Assembly: GCA_013695685.1 (NCBI GenBank)
Contig: JACCZY010000125.1
Location: forward strand, 1 to 47,973
DNA from: Geodermatophilaceae bacterium
GTDB taxonomy: Bacteria > Actinomycetota > Actinomycetes > Mycobacteriales > Geodermatophilaceae
DNA length: 47,973 bases
Reading direction: 5' to 3'
Below are positions 26,251 through 34,444 of this stretch, piece by piece (the stretch's first letter is position 1; every line of letters begins with the position of its first letter). A program made the position numbers and the translations under genes. The notes beneath the pieces are model-generated. The model saw nothing but the letters and a program-made list of their open reading frames with translations, was not told the origin of the DNA and did no database searches.

Positions 26251-26357
26251 CGTTGCTCCTCTGTGACTGCGCCGGGCACTGTCTACCGCACCGAGTGCCG
26301 TCGGCGATACTGCATGTGACAACGGCAGTCCGCCGACTCGGCCGGGATGGAGCACCC

Positions 26358-27566
26358 ATGGCTCGACTGGCTCAGACCGCAGGGCTGACCGAGGTCCAGA
26401 AGGAGATCCTGGCCACGGTCCGGCAGTTCGTGGACAAGGAGATCATCCCGCACGCCACCCAACTGGAGCACGACGACGTCTACCCGCAGGACATCGTCGA
26501 CGGGATGAAGGAGATGGGCCTGTTCGGCCTGACCATCCCGGAGGAGTACGGCGGACTGGGTGAGTCGCTGCTGACGTACGCACTCGTCGTCGAGCAGATC
26601 GCGCGCGGCTGGATGAGCGTGTCCGGCGTCATCAACACGCACTTCATCGTGGCCTACATGCTGGGCCAGCACGGCACCGACGAGCAGAAGCAGCGGCTGC
26701 TGCCGCAGATGGCCACCGGCGAGGTGCGAGGGGCGTTCTCCATGTCCGAGCCGGGTCTGGGCTCCGACGTCGCCGCCATCAAGACCCGAGCGGTCCGCGA
26801 CGGCTCCGCATCCGACGCCGACTACGTCATCGACGGGCAGAAGATGTGGCTCACCAACGGCAGCACGTCCACCCTGATAGCGACTTTGGTGCGGACCGAC
26901 CTGGGCGAGTCTTCGCCGTACCGGAACCTGACGACGTTCCTGATCGAGAAGCCGCCCGGACTCGGCGAGGTGAGCCCGGGCCTGACCATTCCCGGCAAGC
27001 TGGAGAAGATGGGCTACAAGGGCGTCGACTCGACCGAAGCGGTTTTCGACGGATACCGGATCCCGGCGACGGCGATCCTCGGCGCTGAGGCGGGCCGCGG
27101 CTTCTACCAGATGATGGACGGCGTCGAGGTCGGCCGCGTCAATGTGGCAGCCCGAGCGTGCGGCATCTCGATCCGCGCGTTCGAGTTGGCGATCGCCTAC
27201 GCGCAGCAGCGGGAAACCTTCGGAAAGCCGATCGCCGAGCACCAGGCGATCGCGTTCAAGCTGGCCGAGATGGGCACCAAGATCGAGGCTGCACATATGC
27301 TCATGGTCAACGCCGCGCGGCTCAAGGACGCCGGCGAGCGCAACGATGTCGAGGCCGGGATGGCTAAGCTGCTGGCCAGTGAGTACTGCGTCGAGGTCAC
27401 CCAGGATTCCTTCCGGATCCACGGCGGCTACGGCTACTCCAAGGAGTACGAGATCGAACGGCTCATGCGGGAGGCACCGTTCCTGCTGATCGGGGAGGGG
27501 ACCAGTGAGATCCAGAAGATGATCATCAGCCGAGGTCTGCTCAAGGAATATGCGCTCAAGCGCTGA
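26358..27566 (+). CDS. Acyl-CoA dehydrogenase
   Basis: A 402-residue FAD enzyme catalysing alpha,beta-dehydrogenation of an acyl-CoA. Marks are IPEEYGGLGES, FSMSEPGLGSDVAA (FAD and substrate loop), KMWLTNGSTSTL, the RETFGKPIAEHQAI helix, and QDSFRIHGGYGYSKEYEIERLMREA in parts, with the catalytic base region ending in LLIGEGTSEIQKMIISR. Chain-length preference cannot be read. The ATG at 26358 has a weak GGAG 8 nt upstream. The open frame reaches back to 26016, but that region is Arg-rich shadow sequence. Its 3' end overlaps the lipoprotein gene by 17 nt. Confidence 0.95.
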   Translation: MARLAQTAGLTEVQKEILATVRQFVDKEIIPHATQLEHDDVYPQDIVDGMKEMGLFGLTIPEEYGGLGESLLTYALVVEQIARGWMSVSGVINTHFIVAYMLGQHGTDEQKQRLLPQMATGEVRGAFSMSEPGLGSDVAAIKTRAVRDGSASDADYVIDGQKMWLTNGSTSTLIATLVRTDLGESSPYRNLTTFLIEKPPGLGEVSPGLTIPGKLEKMGYKGVDSTEAVFDGYRIPATAILGAEAGRGFYQMMDGVEVGRVNVAARACGISIRAFELAIAYAQQRETFGKPIAEHQAIAFKLAEMGTKIEAAHMLMVNAARLKDAGERNDVEAGMAKLLASEYCVEVTQDSFRIHGGYGYSKEYEIERLMREAPFLLIGEGTSEIQKMIISRGLLKEYALKR

Positions 27567-28575
27567 GCGCGCGCGCCCCGGTCGCGGCCGGGTCGGCGCA
27601 GTCCTCGCCGCCGCCGTACTGGCCCTGTCGGCGTGCAGTGCGAACGGCGGCACCGAGGGGGTCGACGGCCAGACCACATCCACCGCGAGCACGACCGATA
27701 CAGCGAGTCCGACCGATGCAGCGACCACCACAGCGACACCGACCACCACCACTGCGACCACCACGACACCGCCTCCGCCGCCCGAGCTTCCCGGTGGCGG
27801 GCGGACGATCTTCCCGACGTATCGGCTCGTCGGTTTCTCCGGTCACCCGGGCTCGCCCGCGCTGGGTCGGTTGACCGGAGATCTGGACGTTGCCGCCACG
27901 CGGATGGCCGAGCAGGCCGTGCCCTATGCCGAGGACCGGCAGGTGTTACCGGTCTTCGAACTGATCGCGACGGTCGCGCATCCGTTCCCCACCGAGGAGG
28001 GCGACTACAGCGGCCGTTCCTCCGACGAGCTCATCCAGGACCACCTCGACGCCGCTCGACGAGCCGGAGCGTTGCTACTGCTGAACATCCAGCCCGGTCG
28101 CGCGGACTTCCTGCCGGAGGTGCGGGCGTACGAGAAGTGGCTGCTCGAGCCAGACGTCGGGGTGGCGTTGGATCCCGAATGGGCGGTGGGGCCCTCGGGG
28201 ATCCCCGGGGAGGTGTACGGGCAGACGACGGGCACCGAGCTGGACAGCGTCGCGACGTACCTCGCCCGGCTGGTGGCCGAGCACAACCTGCCGGAGAAGG
28301 TGATGGTCTACCACCAGGTCGCGGCGTCGGTGGTGGTCGACGAGCAGCTGCTGCTACCGCATCCCGGGGTGGTGCCGATCAAGAGCGTCGACGGCATCGG
28401 CAGCCAGGCCGAGAAGGAGACCACGTGGGACCGGCTGATGGAGGCCAAGCCGGCACACGTCCATCCCGGGTTCAAGCTGTTCTACGAGGAGGACCTGCGC
28501 ACCGGTGGTCCGCTGATGACCCCTGAGCAGGTGCTCGACCTGACGCCGTTGCCGGAGTACGTGCTGTACGAGTGA
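27550..28575 (+). CDS. Putative secreted lipoprotein
   Basis: A 341-residue protein. A basic start is followed by a hydrophobic signal (VGAVLAAAVLALSAC) with lipobox LSAC at about residue 29. A ~45-residue Thr/Pro linker follows, encoded by repetitive ACC/ACG/ACA codons. The mature domain contains YRLVGFSGHPGSPALGRLTGD, then VFELIATVAH, LLNIQPGRADFLPEV, VALDPEWAVG and KVMVYHQVA. This looks like a beta/alpha barrel, possibly glycoside-hydrolase-like, but I cannot name the family. The ATG at 27550 overlaps the preceding gene by 17 nt. Confidence 0.83.
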   Translation: MRSSAERARPGRGRVGAVLAAAVLALSACSANGGTEGVDGQTTSTASTTDTASPTDAATTTATPTTTTATTTTPPPPPELPGGGRTIFPTYRLVGFSGHPGSPALGRLTGDLDVAATRMAEQAVPYAEDRQVLPVFELIATVAHPFPTEEGDYSGRSSDELIQDHLDAARRAGALLLLNIQPGRADFLPEVRAYEKWLLEPDVGVALDPEWAVGPSGIPGEVYGQTTGTELDSVATYLARLVAEHNLPEKVMVYHQVAASVVVDEQLLLPHPGVVPIKSVDGIGSQAEKETTWDRLMEAKPAHVHPGFKLFYEEDLRTGGPLMTPEQVLDLTPLPEYVLYE

Positions 28576-28610
28576 CGTGCCCCGCCGGGTCGCCTCGGAC
28601 GCCCGGTGCG

Positions 28611-29513
28611 CTACTTGCGGCGGAAGCGCTCGCGGCGGCCGGCTCTGGTCAGGCGCAGCCACTCGCGCAGCCCGGCAGGGTCCCGGCGCTGCGCCAGGAA
28701 GTACCAGCCGAAGCGGACCCATTCCAACGGCAGCAGCCAGCGCATGCCCGGCTGGGCCATCAGATACCCGCGGTTGCGGTAGGTGTAGTAGCGCTTCGTC
28801 TCGTCGTCGGGGTACTGCGCGGACAGCCGCCCGCCGAGGATCGGCTTGAACTCCTCGGTCCCGCTGGGGTGGATGTACGACGTACGCAGGCAGGTACCGA
28901 AGGCAAGCCCTGAACGTTGCAGCCGGCGATGGATCTCGGTCTCGTCCCCGCGACTGAACAACCGCAGGTCCGGTACGCCGATCCGTTCCAGCGTTTCCGC
29001 CCGGAACAGCGCCCCGTTGAACAGCGAGGCGTAACCGGGTAGCACTTCTGCGGTGCCGAGCTGCGCGGGGTCGCGGCGCCAGCGCAAACCCCGCCGCAGC
29101 GGGAAGGCGAGCCGATCTGGGTCGGCCAGGTCCGCCACCAGCGGGGACACCGCGGCGAGGCCCTGCCGGCGTGCACAGTCCAGCAACGTGGCCAGCACCT
29201 CGCCATCGGCCGGCCGGCCGTCGTCATCGGCACACCAGACCCAGTCGGCGCCCATCGCCAGCGCGTGCAGCATGCCGAGGGCGAAACCCCCGGCGCCTCC
29301 GAGGTTGCGATGCGACAGCAGGTAGGTGCTCGGCAGGCCGCTGGCCGCCACGACGTCCTCGGCCGGGTCGTCGGGGCCGTTGTCGACCACGACGAGGTGG
29401 TCGATCGGGCGGGTCTGCCCGGACAGGGCGCGCAGACTGTCCCCCAGCAGCTCGCGGCGGTTCATCGTGACGATCACCGCGACCACCGAGTCGCGGGGCA
29501 GCGCGGGGCTCAC
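28611..29513 (-). CDS. GT2 glycosyltransferase, GlfT1-like
   Basis: A 300-residue inverting GT-A transferase. It has VVAVIVTMNRRELL, VVVDNGPDD, RNLGGAGGFALGM, the DXD-like ADDDGRPADG, SRGDETEIHRRLQ (catalytic base region) and a C-terminal RYYTYRNRGYL. Together with Wzm and Wzt it matches the Rv3781-Rv3783 arrangement, in which GlfT1 starts galactan on the rhamnosyl linker. The GTG at 29513 overlaps the ATPase stop by 4 nt. The donor sugar is inferred only. Confidence 0.87.
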   Translation of the reverse strand: MSPALPRDSVVAVIVTMNRRELLGDSLRALSGQTRPIDHLVVVDNGPDDPAEDVVAASGLPSTYLLSHRNLGGAGGFALGMLHALAMGADWVWCADDDGRPADGEVLATLLDCARRQGLAAVSPLVADLADPDRLAFPLRRGLRWRRDPAQLGTAEVLPGYASLFNGALFRAETLERIGVPDLRLFSRGDETEIHRRLQRSGLAFGTCLRTSYIHPSGTEEFKPILGGRLSAQYPDDETKRYYTYRNRGYLMAQPGMRWLLPLEWVRFGWYFLAQRRDPAGLREWLRLTRAGRRERFRRK

Positions 29514-30292
29514 CGCCGGCCGCCCGGCGGAGGTCGGCGCTTCGGCCCCGGCTCGCGGTTCTTGTACGCCGCCAGCACCTGGTCCAGCGGACCCTGCATC
29601 CGGATCTGGCCGTGGTCGAGCCAGATGCCGGTGTCGCACAGCTCGCGAAGCAGCTCATCGGAGTGTGAGGCGAAGACCAGCAGGCCGGCCCGGTCGACCA
29701 GGTCGGTCAACCGGCCGCGGGCCTTACGCAGAAAGCCGGCGTCCACCGCGCCGATGCCTTCGTCCAGGAGCAGGATCTCCGGGTCGATGCTCGTCACGAC
29801 ACCGAGGGCCAGGCGCACCCGCATGCCCGTGCTGTAGGTCCGCAGCGGCATCGACAGGTAGTCACCCAGTTCGGTGAACTCGGCGATGTCGTCGACCCGG
29901 TCGTCCATCTGCTTGCGGGTCATGCCGAGGAACAGCCCGCGGATGAGGATGTTCTCGTAGCCGGAGATCTCCGGATCCATCCCGACGCCGAGGTCGAAGA
30001 CCGGTGCCACCCGCCCCTGCACCGATGCGGTGCCGCCGGTCGGCTCGTAGATGCCGGACAACAGCCGCAGCAGCGTGGACTTGCCCGCCCCGTTGTGACC
30101 GATCAACCCGACCCGTGCGCCGTGCTGCAGGTCCAGGGTGATTCCACGCAGCGCCTCGATGACGACCACCTTGCTCGCGTTGGGGCCGATCCGGCCGCCG
30201 ACGACGCCGAGCATGGCCTTCTTCAGTGACCGGGTCTTGGCGTCGAAGATCGGGAAGTCGACCGACGCGTCGCGAACCACGATGCTGACCAC
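29510..30292 (-). CDS. Polysaccharide ABC exporter ATPase (Wzt-like)
   Basis: A 260-residue ATPase with Walker A GHNGAGKST, Q-loop region PVFDLGVGMDPEISGYENI, signature YSTGMRVRLALG, Walker B EILLLDEGIGAVD and H-loop FASHSDEL. The YENI pattern is typical of the teichoic acid/O-antigen exporter class. It lacks the C-terminal sugar-binding extension of Wzt. The GTG at 30292 has GGAGAG upstream from the permease end. It works with the preceding permease gene. Confidence 0.92.
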   Translation of the reverse strand: MVSIVVRDASVDFPIFDAKTRSLKKAMLGVVGGRIGPNASKVVVIEALRGITLDLQHGARVGLIGHNGAGKSTLLRLLSGIYEPTGGTASVQGRVAPVFDLGVGMDPEISGYENILIRGLFLGMTRKQMDDRVDDIAEFTELGDYLSMPLRTYSTGMRVRLALGVVTSIDPEILLLDEGIGAVDAGFLRKARGRLTDLVDRAGLLVFASHSDELLRELCDTGIWLDHGQIRMQGPLDQVLAAYKNREPGPKRRPPPGGRR

Positions 30293-30307
30293 TGCGCGCT
30301 GTCTCTC

Positions 30308-31150
30308 CTAAACCCAGTACGACACGCGGGCGCGGTAGTTGCGCAGGACCACCAGGGTCAGCGCCCACCCGGCCACAGTGATGACCAGTACGACGACCCA
30401 GTGCCGCAACTCGAAGCTATCGCCCAGCATCGGCCGGCGGATGATCTCCAGGAAGTGCAGGAACGGGTTCAGCTCCGCCAGCCGGGCACGGGACGCGATC
30501 GTCTCGTTGGAGCTCATCAACAGGTCCTCGTAGATCCACACGATGGGGGTCATGAAGAACATCAGCTGTACGACGCTCTGCGTCACCGGCGGCAGGTCCC
30601 GGAATCGCGTGCTCACGATGCCCACCAGCAGAGCCACCCAGAACCCGTTCGCGACGAGCAGCGCGAACGCCGGAACGGCGGCCAGGCTGGACAGCGACAG
30701 CGGCTGCGGGAAGACCACCAGCATCACTGCGTACACGAGCAGGTTGTGGGCGAAGAAGAGGATCTGCCGCCAGATCAACCGGTAGACATGCACGCTGATT
30801 GGCGCCGGCAGATGCTTGATCAGCCCTTCGTTGGAGATGAACACCATCGCGCCCTCGGTGATGCAGCTGCCGATGAACGCCCAGACGATGAAGCCGACCA
30901 GGATGTACGGGAGCTGTTCCTCCAGCGGGTTGCCGAACAGACCGGCGTACAGGACACCGAGCGCGACGGCGGTCACGGCCATACTGATCGTGATCCACAG
31001 CGGCCCGAGGACGGATCGCCGGTAGCGCTGCTTGATGTCCTGCCAGCCGAGGTGGCCCCACAGCTGCCGCTGCCGCCAGGCCCGGCCGAGATCGTCGAAG
31101 GCTAGACCCCAGCTACGGGAACTCTGGCGGGTCTTGGGGGTCCGAGCCAC
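30308..31150 (-). CDS. Polysaccharide ABC exporter permease (Wzm-like)
   Basis: A 280-residue permease with six membrane helices. It begins with a soluble N-terminus (LWGHLGWQDIKQRYRRSVLGPLW in pieces, the usual ABC-2 entry) and contains EGLIKHLPAPISVHVYRLI and FFMTPIVWIYEDLL. The GTG at 31150 is the best start because the 28-bp gap after manC leaves room for it. A longer open frame to 31516 is out-of-frame shadow of manC. It exports a lipid-linked glycan with the ATPase gene that follows. Confidence 0.9.
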   Translation of the reverse strand: MARTPKTRQSSRSWGLAFDDLGRAWRQRQLWGHLGWQDIKQRYRRSVLGPLWITISMAVTAVALGVLYAGLFGNPLEEQLPYILVGFIVWAFIGSCITEGAMVFISNEGLIKHLPAPISVHVYRLIWRQILFFAHNLLVYAVMLVVFPQPLSLSSLAAVPAFALLVANGFWVALLVGIVSTRFRDLPPVTQSVVQLMFFMTPIVWIYEDLLMSSNETIASRARLAELNPFLHFLEIIRRPMLGDSFELRHWVVVLVITVAGWALTLVVLRNYRARVSYWV

Positions 31151-31178
31151 GACGGTCGACAGTACCCGAGGCGCGAAG

Positions 31179-32279
31179 TCAGACCAGCGAGTCGCGTCCG
31201 GCGGCTCGCAGCGCCCGCACGACCGAGCCGACGTCCTGCGCGCGTTCGCGTGGGCAGACGAACACGACGTCCCCGGCGTCGACGACGACGAGGTCGTGGA
31301 CGCCGAGCAGTACGACGCTGCGCCCCGACCCGGCGACCACGCAGTCGCTGCTGTCCAGAGCCAGCAGGCCCGCTGCATCGAGGGCCACCGTGCCGTTGCC
31401 GTCGGCGGGCAGCACGGTGCCGAGGGTGTCCCAGTCCCCGACGTCGGTCCAGCCGAAGTCACCTGGCACGCAGGCGACCCGTCCTCGGGCCGCTGCGCCT
31501 TCGACGATGCCGACATCGATGCTGACCTTCGGCAGGGTCGGCCACACCTGCGAGTGGACGTGCGGCCCGTCGCCCCGGGCGTACGCCGCCGCGATCGCGC
31601 TCACCCCGTCGTACAGGTCCGGGAGTTGCCGGCGTACCTCGGCGAGCACCGCGTCGGCCCGCCAGACGAACATGCCGGCGTTCCAGAGGTAGTCGCCGGA
31701 TGCTGTGTACGCCGTCGCCGTGGTCACGTCCGGCTTCTCCTCGAACCGGTCGACGGCCCGCGCCGCGCCGATGCCTAGAGCGGCGCCGGTCTTGATGTAG
31801 CCGTAGCCGGTCTCGGCGCGGGTCGGCACCAGGCCGACAGTGACGAGCAGCCCGGAGCCCGCCACCTCGGCGGCGGTTCGGATCACCTCGTGGAAGGCCG
31901 CGACGTCGGCGACCAGATGGTCCGCGGCGAAGGAGCCGGTGATCGCGTCCGGGTTGCGGGAGTGGGCGAGCGCGGCAGCCAACGCGATCGCCGGGCCGGA
32001 GTCCCGCGGTGACGGCTCAGCGAGCAGGTTGTCCGGTGGCAGGTCGGGCAGCTGATCGCGGACCGCTGCGACGTGTGCAGCGCCGGTCACCACGAGCAAC
32101 CGGTCCAGGCAGCCCAACGGGAGCAGCCGTCGTACCGTCGACTGCAGCAGGCTGGCGTCGGCCTCGCCGAGGGCGCCGCCGAGGGAGAAGAGGAACTTGG
32201 GCCGGTTGTCCCGGCTCAGCGGCCACAGCCTGGTCCCGCTGCCACCGGCCGGGACGACGGGGTAGAAGTTCTCGATCAT
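31179..32279 (-). CDS. manC: Mannose-1-phosphate guanylyltransferase
   Basis: A 366-residue nucleotidyltransferase making GDP-mannose from mannose-1-phosphate and GTP. It has PVVPAGGSGTRLWPLSR at the N-terminus, the RPKFLF signature, SFAADHLVAD, ETGYGYIKTG, FEEKPD, LWNAGMFVWRAD and a C-terminal FGWTDVGDWDTL. It corresponds to Rv3264c, here again next to a wbbL-like gene. The ATG at 32279 overlaps the wbbL-like stop (ATGA). ManB in this same window (44984-46357) would make its substrate. Confidence 0.94.
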   Translation of the reverse strand: MIENFYPVVPAGGSGTRLWPLSRDNRPKFLFSLGGALGEADASLLQSTVRRLLPLGCLDRLLVVTGAAHVAAVRDQLPDLPPDNLLAEPSPRDSGPAIALAAALAHSRNPDAITGSFAADHLVADVAAFHEVIRTAAEVAGSGLLVTVGLVPTRAETGYGYIKTGAALGIGAARAVDRFEEKPDVTTATAYTASGDYLWNAGMFVWRADAVLAEVRRQLPDLYDGVSAIAAAYARGDGPHVHSQVWPTLPKVSIDVGIVEGAAARGRVACVPGDFGWTDVGDWDTLGTVLPADGNGTVALDAAGLLALDSSDCVVAGSGRSVVLLGVHDLVVVDAGDVVFVCPRERAQDVGSVVRALRAAGRDSLV

Positions 32280-33184
32280 TGACGGGTGACCGGCTGGAGC
32301 AGCTCCGCATGGCGCTGGGGTGCCGCCCCCGCGCCGACCCGGCCGACTACCCGGCTCAGCGCCGCCCTGGACCACAGCCCTGCCGCCAGCGTCCACCGCA
32401 GGGGCGCGTACAACCGGCCCGGGAACAGCCGCGACAGGTAGCGGTACGCCGAGCGGTGGTGCTCGTCACGCATCCGGTCGGCCGCTCGCTCGGTCGCGTG
32501 CGCCCCGGCGTGGACGACGACTGCCGACGGGACGTGAACGGACAGCCAACCGGCGCGGCCGAGCCGGTCGCCGAGGTCGACGTCCTCGAAATACATGAAG
32601 TAGCTGTCGTCGAATCCGCCCACCCCGTGGAACGCCTCGGCCGGCAGCAGCAGGCACGACCCGGACAGCCAGCCGGCCGGGCCTTCGGTCGGCACTCCAC
32701 GCTCCTTGCGGTAACTGCGGGTCCACGGATTGCCCGGCCACCACCACCCGCACAACACGTGTCCGATGCCGCGCCCGAGCGTGGGCAGCTCCCGCGCGGA
32801 GGGGTACAGCGCGCCGTCGTTGTCCAGGATGGCGGGGCCGAAAGCGCCGCCGCGCGGCCAGCGGTGGCCCGCCGCCAGCAGGGTGTCCAGGGAACCCGGT
32901 TCCCATCGCACATCGGGATTGGCCAACACGACCCACCCGTTGGAGATCCTGGCCAACGCCGCGTTGTGCGCTGCGCCGTACCCGATGTTCCCGCCGGTGC
33001 GCAGCAAGGTGACCTCGGGCCGGTCTTCGGCCCGCTCGGGGGCGCCGTCGGTGCTGCCGTTGTCGGCCATGATGACGCGGTACGGCCGGATGGTGGCCGA
33101 CGCCAGGCTGTCGAGGAACACCTCGAGGTGCTCGCCCGGGGAGTAGGTCACGACGCTCACCGTGAGCGAGTCCGGCGCGGTCAC
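32276..33184 (-). CDS. wbbL: WbbL-type rhamnosyltransferase, GT2
   Basis: A 302-residue GT2 enzyme. It has VVTYSPGEHLEVFLDSLA, ADNGSTDG, GGNIGYGAAHNAAL, ANPDVRW, GWLSGSCLLLP and MYFEDVDLGDRLGRAGW with the catalytic Asp. It matches the dTDP-rhamnosyl-GlcNAc-diphosphodecaprenol transferase of arabinogalactan linker synthesis (Rv3265c), which also precedes manC. Substrate assignment rests on synteny and similarity. The GTG start is first in the operon; a separate DPM1-like gene lies divergently 88 bp away. Confidence 0.87.
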   Translation of the reverse strand: MTAPDSLTVSVVTYSPGEHLEVFLDSLASATIRPYRVIMADNGSTDGAPERAEDRPEVTLLRTGGNIGYGAAHNAALARISNGWVVLANPDVRWEPGSLDTLLAAGHRWPRGGAFGPAILDNDGALYPSARELPTLGRGIGHVLCGWWWPGNPWTRSYRKERGVPTEGPAGWLSGSCLLLPAEAFHGVGGFDDSYFMYFEDVDLGDRLGRAGWLSVHVPSAVVVHAGAHATERAADRMRDEHHRSAYRYLSRLFPGRLYAPLRWTLAAGLWSRAALSRVVGRVGAGAAPQRHAELLQPVTRQ

Positions 33185-33271
33185 GCGGCGTCTCCTCGTC
33201 CTCGGCGTCCAGGGGTGTAGATGGTGTCGAGTGGGGCTCCCGCCGCTCCTGCTCGACTACGCTGACCCATC

Positions 33272-34009
33272 ATGCCCGACCCGGCGACGACCGACTATGA
33301 CGAGACTGTCGGCAGGGCCGACTATGACGACACCGTGGTCATCGTGCGGGTCTTCAACGAGGCACCCGTCGTAGCGGGCGTACTCCGGGAACTGCTCGCG
33401 GTGGGCCTGCGGGTCATCGCCGTGGACGACGGCAGCACCGATGCCTCCGCGGACGAAATCGATGCGGCCGGGGCGTTCCGGGTCAGCCATCCGATCAACA
33501 TCGGCGCCGGCGGCGCGTTGCAGACCGGCATCGAGGCGGCGCTGCGGTTCACCCAGGCCAAGTTCATCGCCTGCTTCGACGCCGATGGGCAGCACCGGCT
33601 GGTCGATCTGATCGGGATGATCCACACGATCCGACAGGGATACGACGTCGTCATCGGATCGCGCTTCCTGCAAGGCGATCCCGACATGGGTCGACTGCGC
33701 CGGATGATGCTGAAGCTCGGGGCCCGACTGACCCGGCGCGGTGGCTCCTTCCGGCTCACCGACGCGCACAACGGGCTGCGAATCTTCACCCGCGCGGTCG
33801 CCGGTGACATCAAGCTGAACCATGCGGGCATGGCCTACGCCTCAGAACTGGAGGAAGTCTTGACCAGGCCCCGCTACCGGGTGACCGAGTTCCCGGTCCA
33901 GATCGTCTACACCGACTACTCGCTGGCCAAGGGCCAGCCGCTGCTCAACAGCGTGAACATCCTGAGCGACATCGTGGCCCACCGGGTCAGCGCGAGGCGA
34001 CGCAGATGA
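33272..34009 (+). CDS. DPM1-like GT2 glycosyltransferase
   Basis: A 245-residue GT2 enzyme with VVIVRVFNEAPVVAGVLREL, VDDGSTDAS, NIGAGGALQTGIEAAL, FDADGQHRLVDL, VVIGSRFLQGDPDMG and FRLTDAHNGLRIFTR. It resembles dolichyl/polyprenyl-phosphate sugar synthases without membrane helices. The N-terminus contains a near repeat, TDYDETVG and ADYDDTVV, 27 nt apart, so the true start could be later. TACGCT lies 8 nt before the ATG. It is coupled to the DUF2304 gene, a frequent partner of such transferases. Confidence 0.88.
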   Translation: MPDPATTDYDETVGRADYDDTVVIVRVFNEAPVVAGVLRELLAVGLRVIAVDDGSTDASADEIDAAGAFRVSHPINIGAGGALQTGIEAALRFTQAKFIACFDADGQHRLVDLIGMIHTIRQGYDVVIGSRFLQGDPDMGRLRRMMLKLGARLTRRGGSFRLTDAHNGLRIFTRAVAGDIKLNHAGMAYASELEEVLTRPRYRVTEFPVQIVYTDYSLAKGQPLLNSVNILSDIVAHRVSARRRR

Positions 34010-34050
34010 TCGTCGCGGGGCGACCGAGATGATCGTCGCGGGTCGACCGA
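34005..34050 (+). repeat. Two tandem 23-nt repeats forming an ATGA ladder
   Basis: Copies at 34005-34027 and 34028-34050 differ at one base (GGGGCGACCGA versus GGGTCGACCGA in the second half). A third partial copy follows as AATGATCATC. Upstream, GCGAGGCGACGCAG is a diverged preceding half. Each copy carries an ATG that starts an 8-codon ORF: 34006-34032 (MIVAGRPR) and 34029-34055 (MIVAGRPK). Each ORF stops in the next ATGA. Confidence 0.85.
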
Positions 34051-34051
34051 A

Positions 34052-34444
34052 ATGATCATCCAGCTGCTGCTGATCCCCGCAGTGATCCTCGCCGTGGTGC
34101 TCTCACTGCGGTCCCGGCAGTCCTTGCGCGGGCAGGCACGACGCAAGATCTTCGCCGCGATCACCGTCGTCGCCGGCGTCGTCGCGGTGACCTTTCCGGA
34201 CCTGCTGCAGGTCATCGCCGACTGGGTGGGTGTGACTCGCGGCGTGGACCTCATGCTCTACGCGCTCGTGCTGATCATCATCTACCTGATCGGCAGCACG
34301 AGTGTGCGCTTCCGCGAGCAGGACGCGAGGCTGGTGCAGCTCACCCGCGAGTTGGCACTGGCCGAGGCGGAGCCGCACCGGGCGGAGCTCGAAGTGCGGC
34401 CGGTGCCACCACCAGAGGCACAAGCGGCGTCACCGGAGGGCTAG
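34052..34444 (+). CDS. DUF2304 small membrane protein
   Basis: A 130-residue protein with three or four hydrophobic helices (IIQLLLIPAVILAVVLSL, IFAAITVVAGVVAVTF, VDLMLYALVLIIIYLIGS) and a conserved RFREQDARLVQLTRELAL tail, as in DUF2304 proteins that accompany DPM1-like GT2 enzymes. The ATG at 34052 is the third start of the ATGA ladder and the only one leading into a long frame. A GTCGACC spacer gives at best a weak ribosome site. It probably anchors or regulates the transferase. Confidence 0.88.
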   Translation: MIIQLLLIPAVILAVVLSLRSRQSLRGQARRKIFAAITVVAGVVAVTFPDLLQVIADWVGVTRGVDLMLYALVLIIIYLIGSTSVRFREQDARLVQLTRELALAEAEPHRAELEVRPVPPPEAQAASPEG

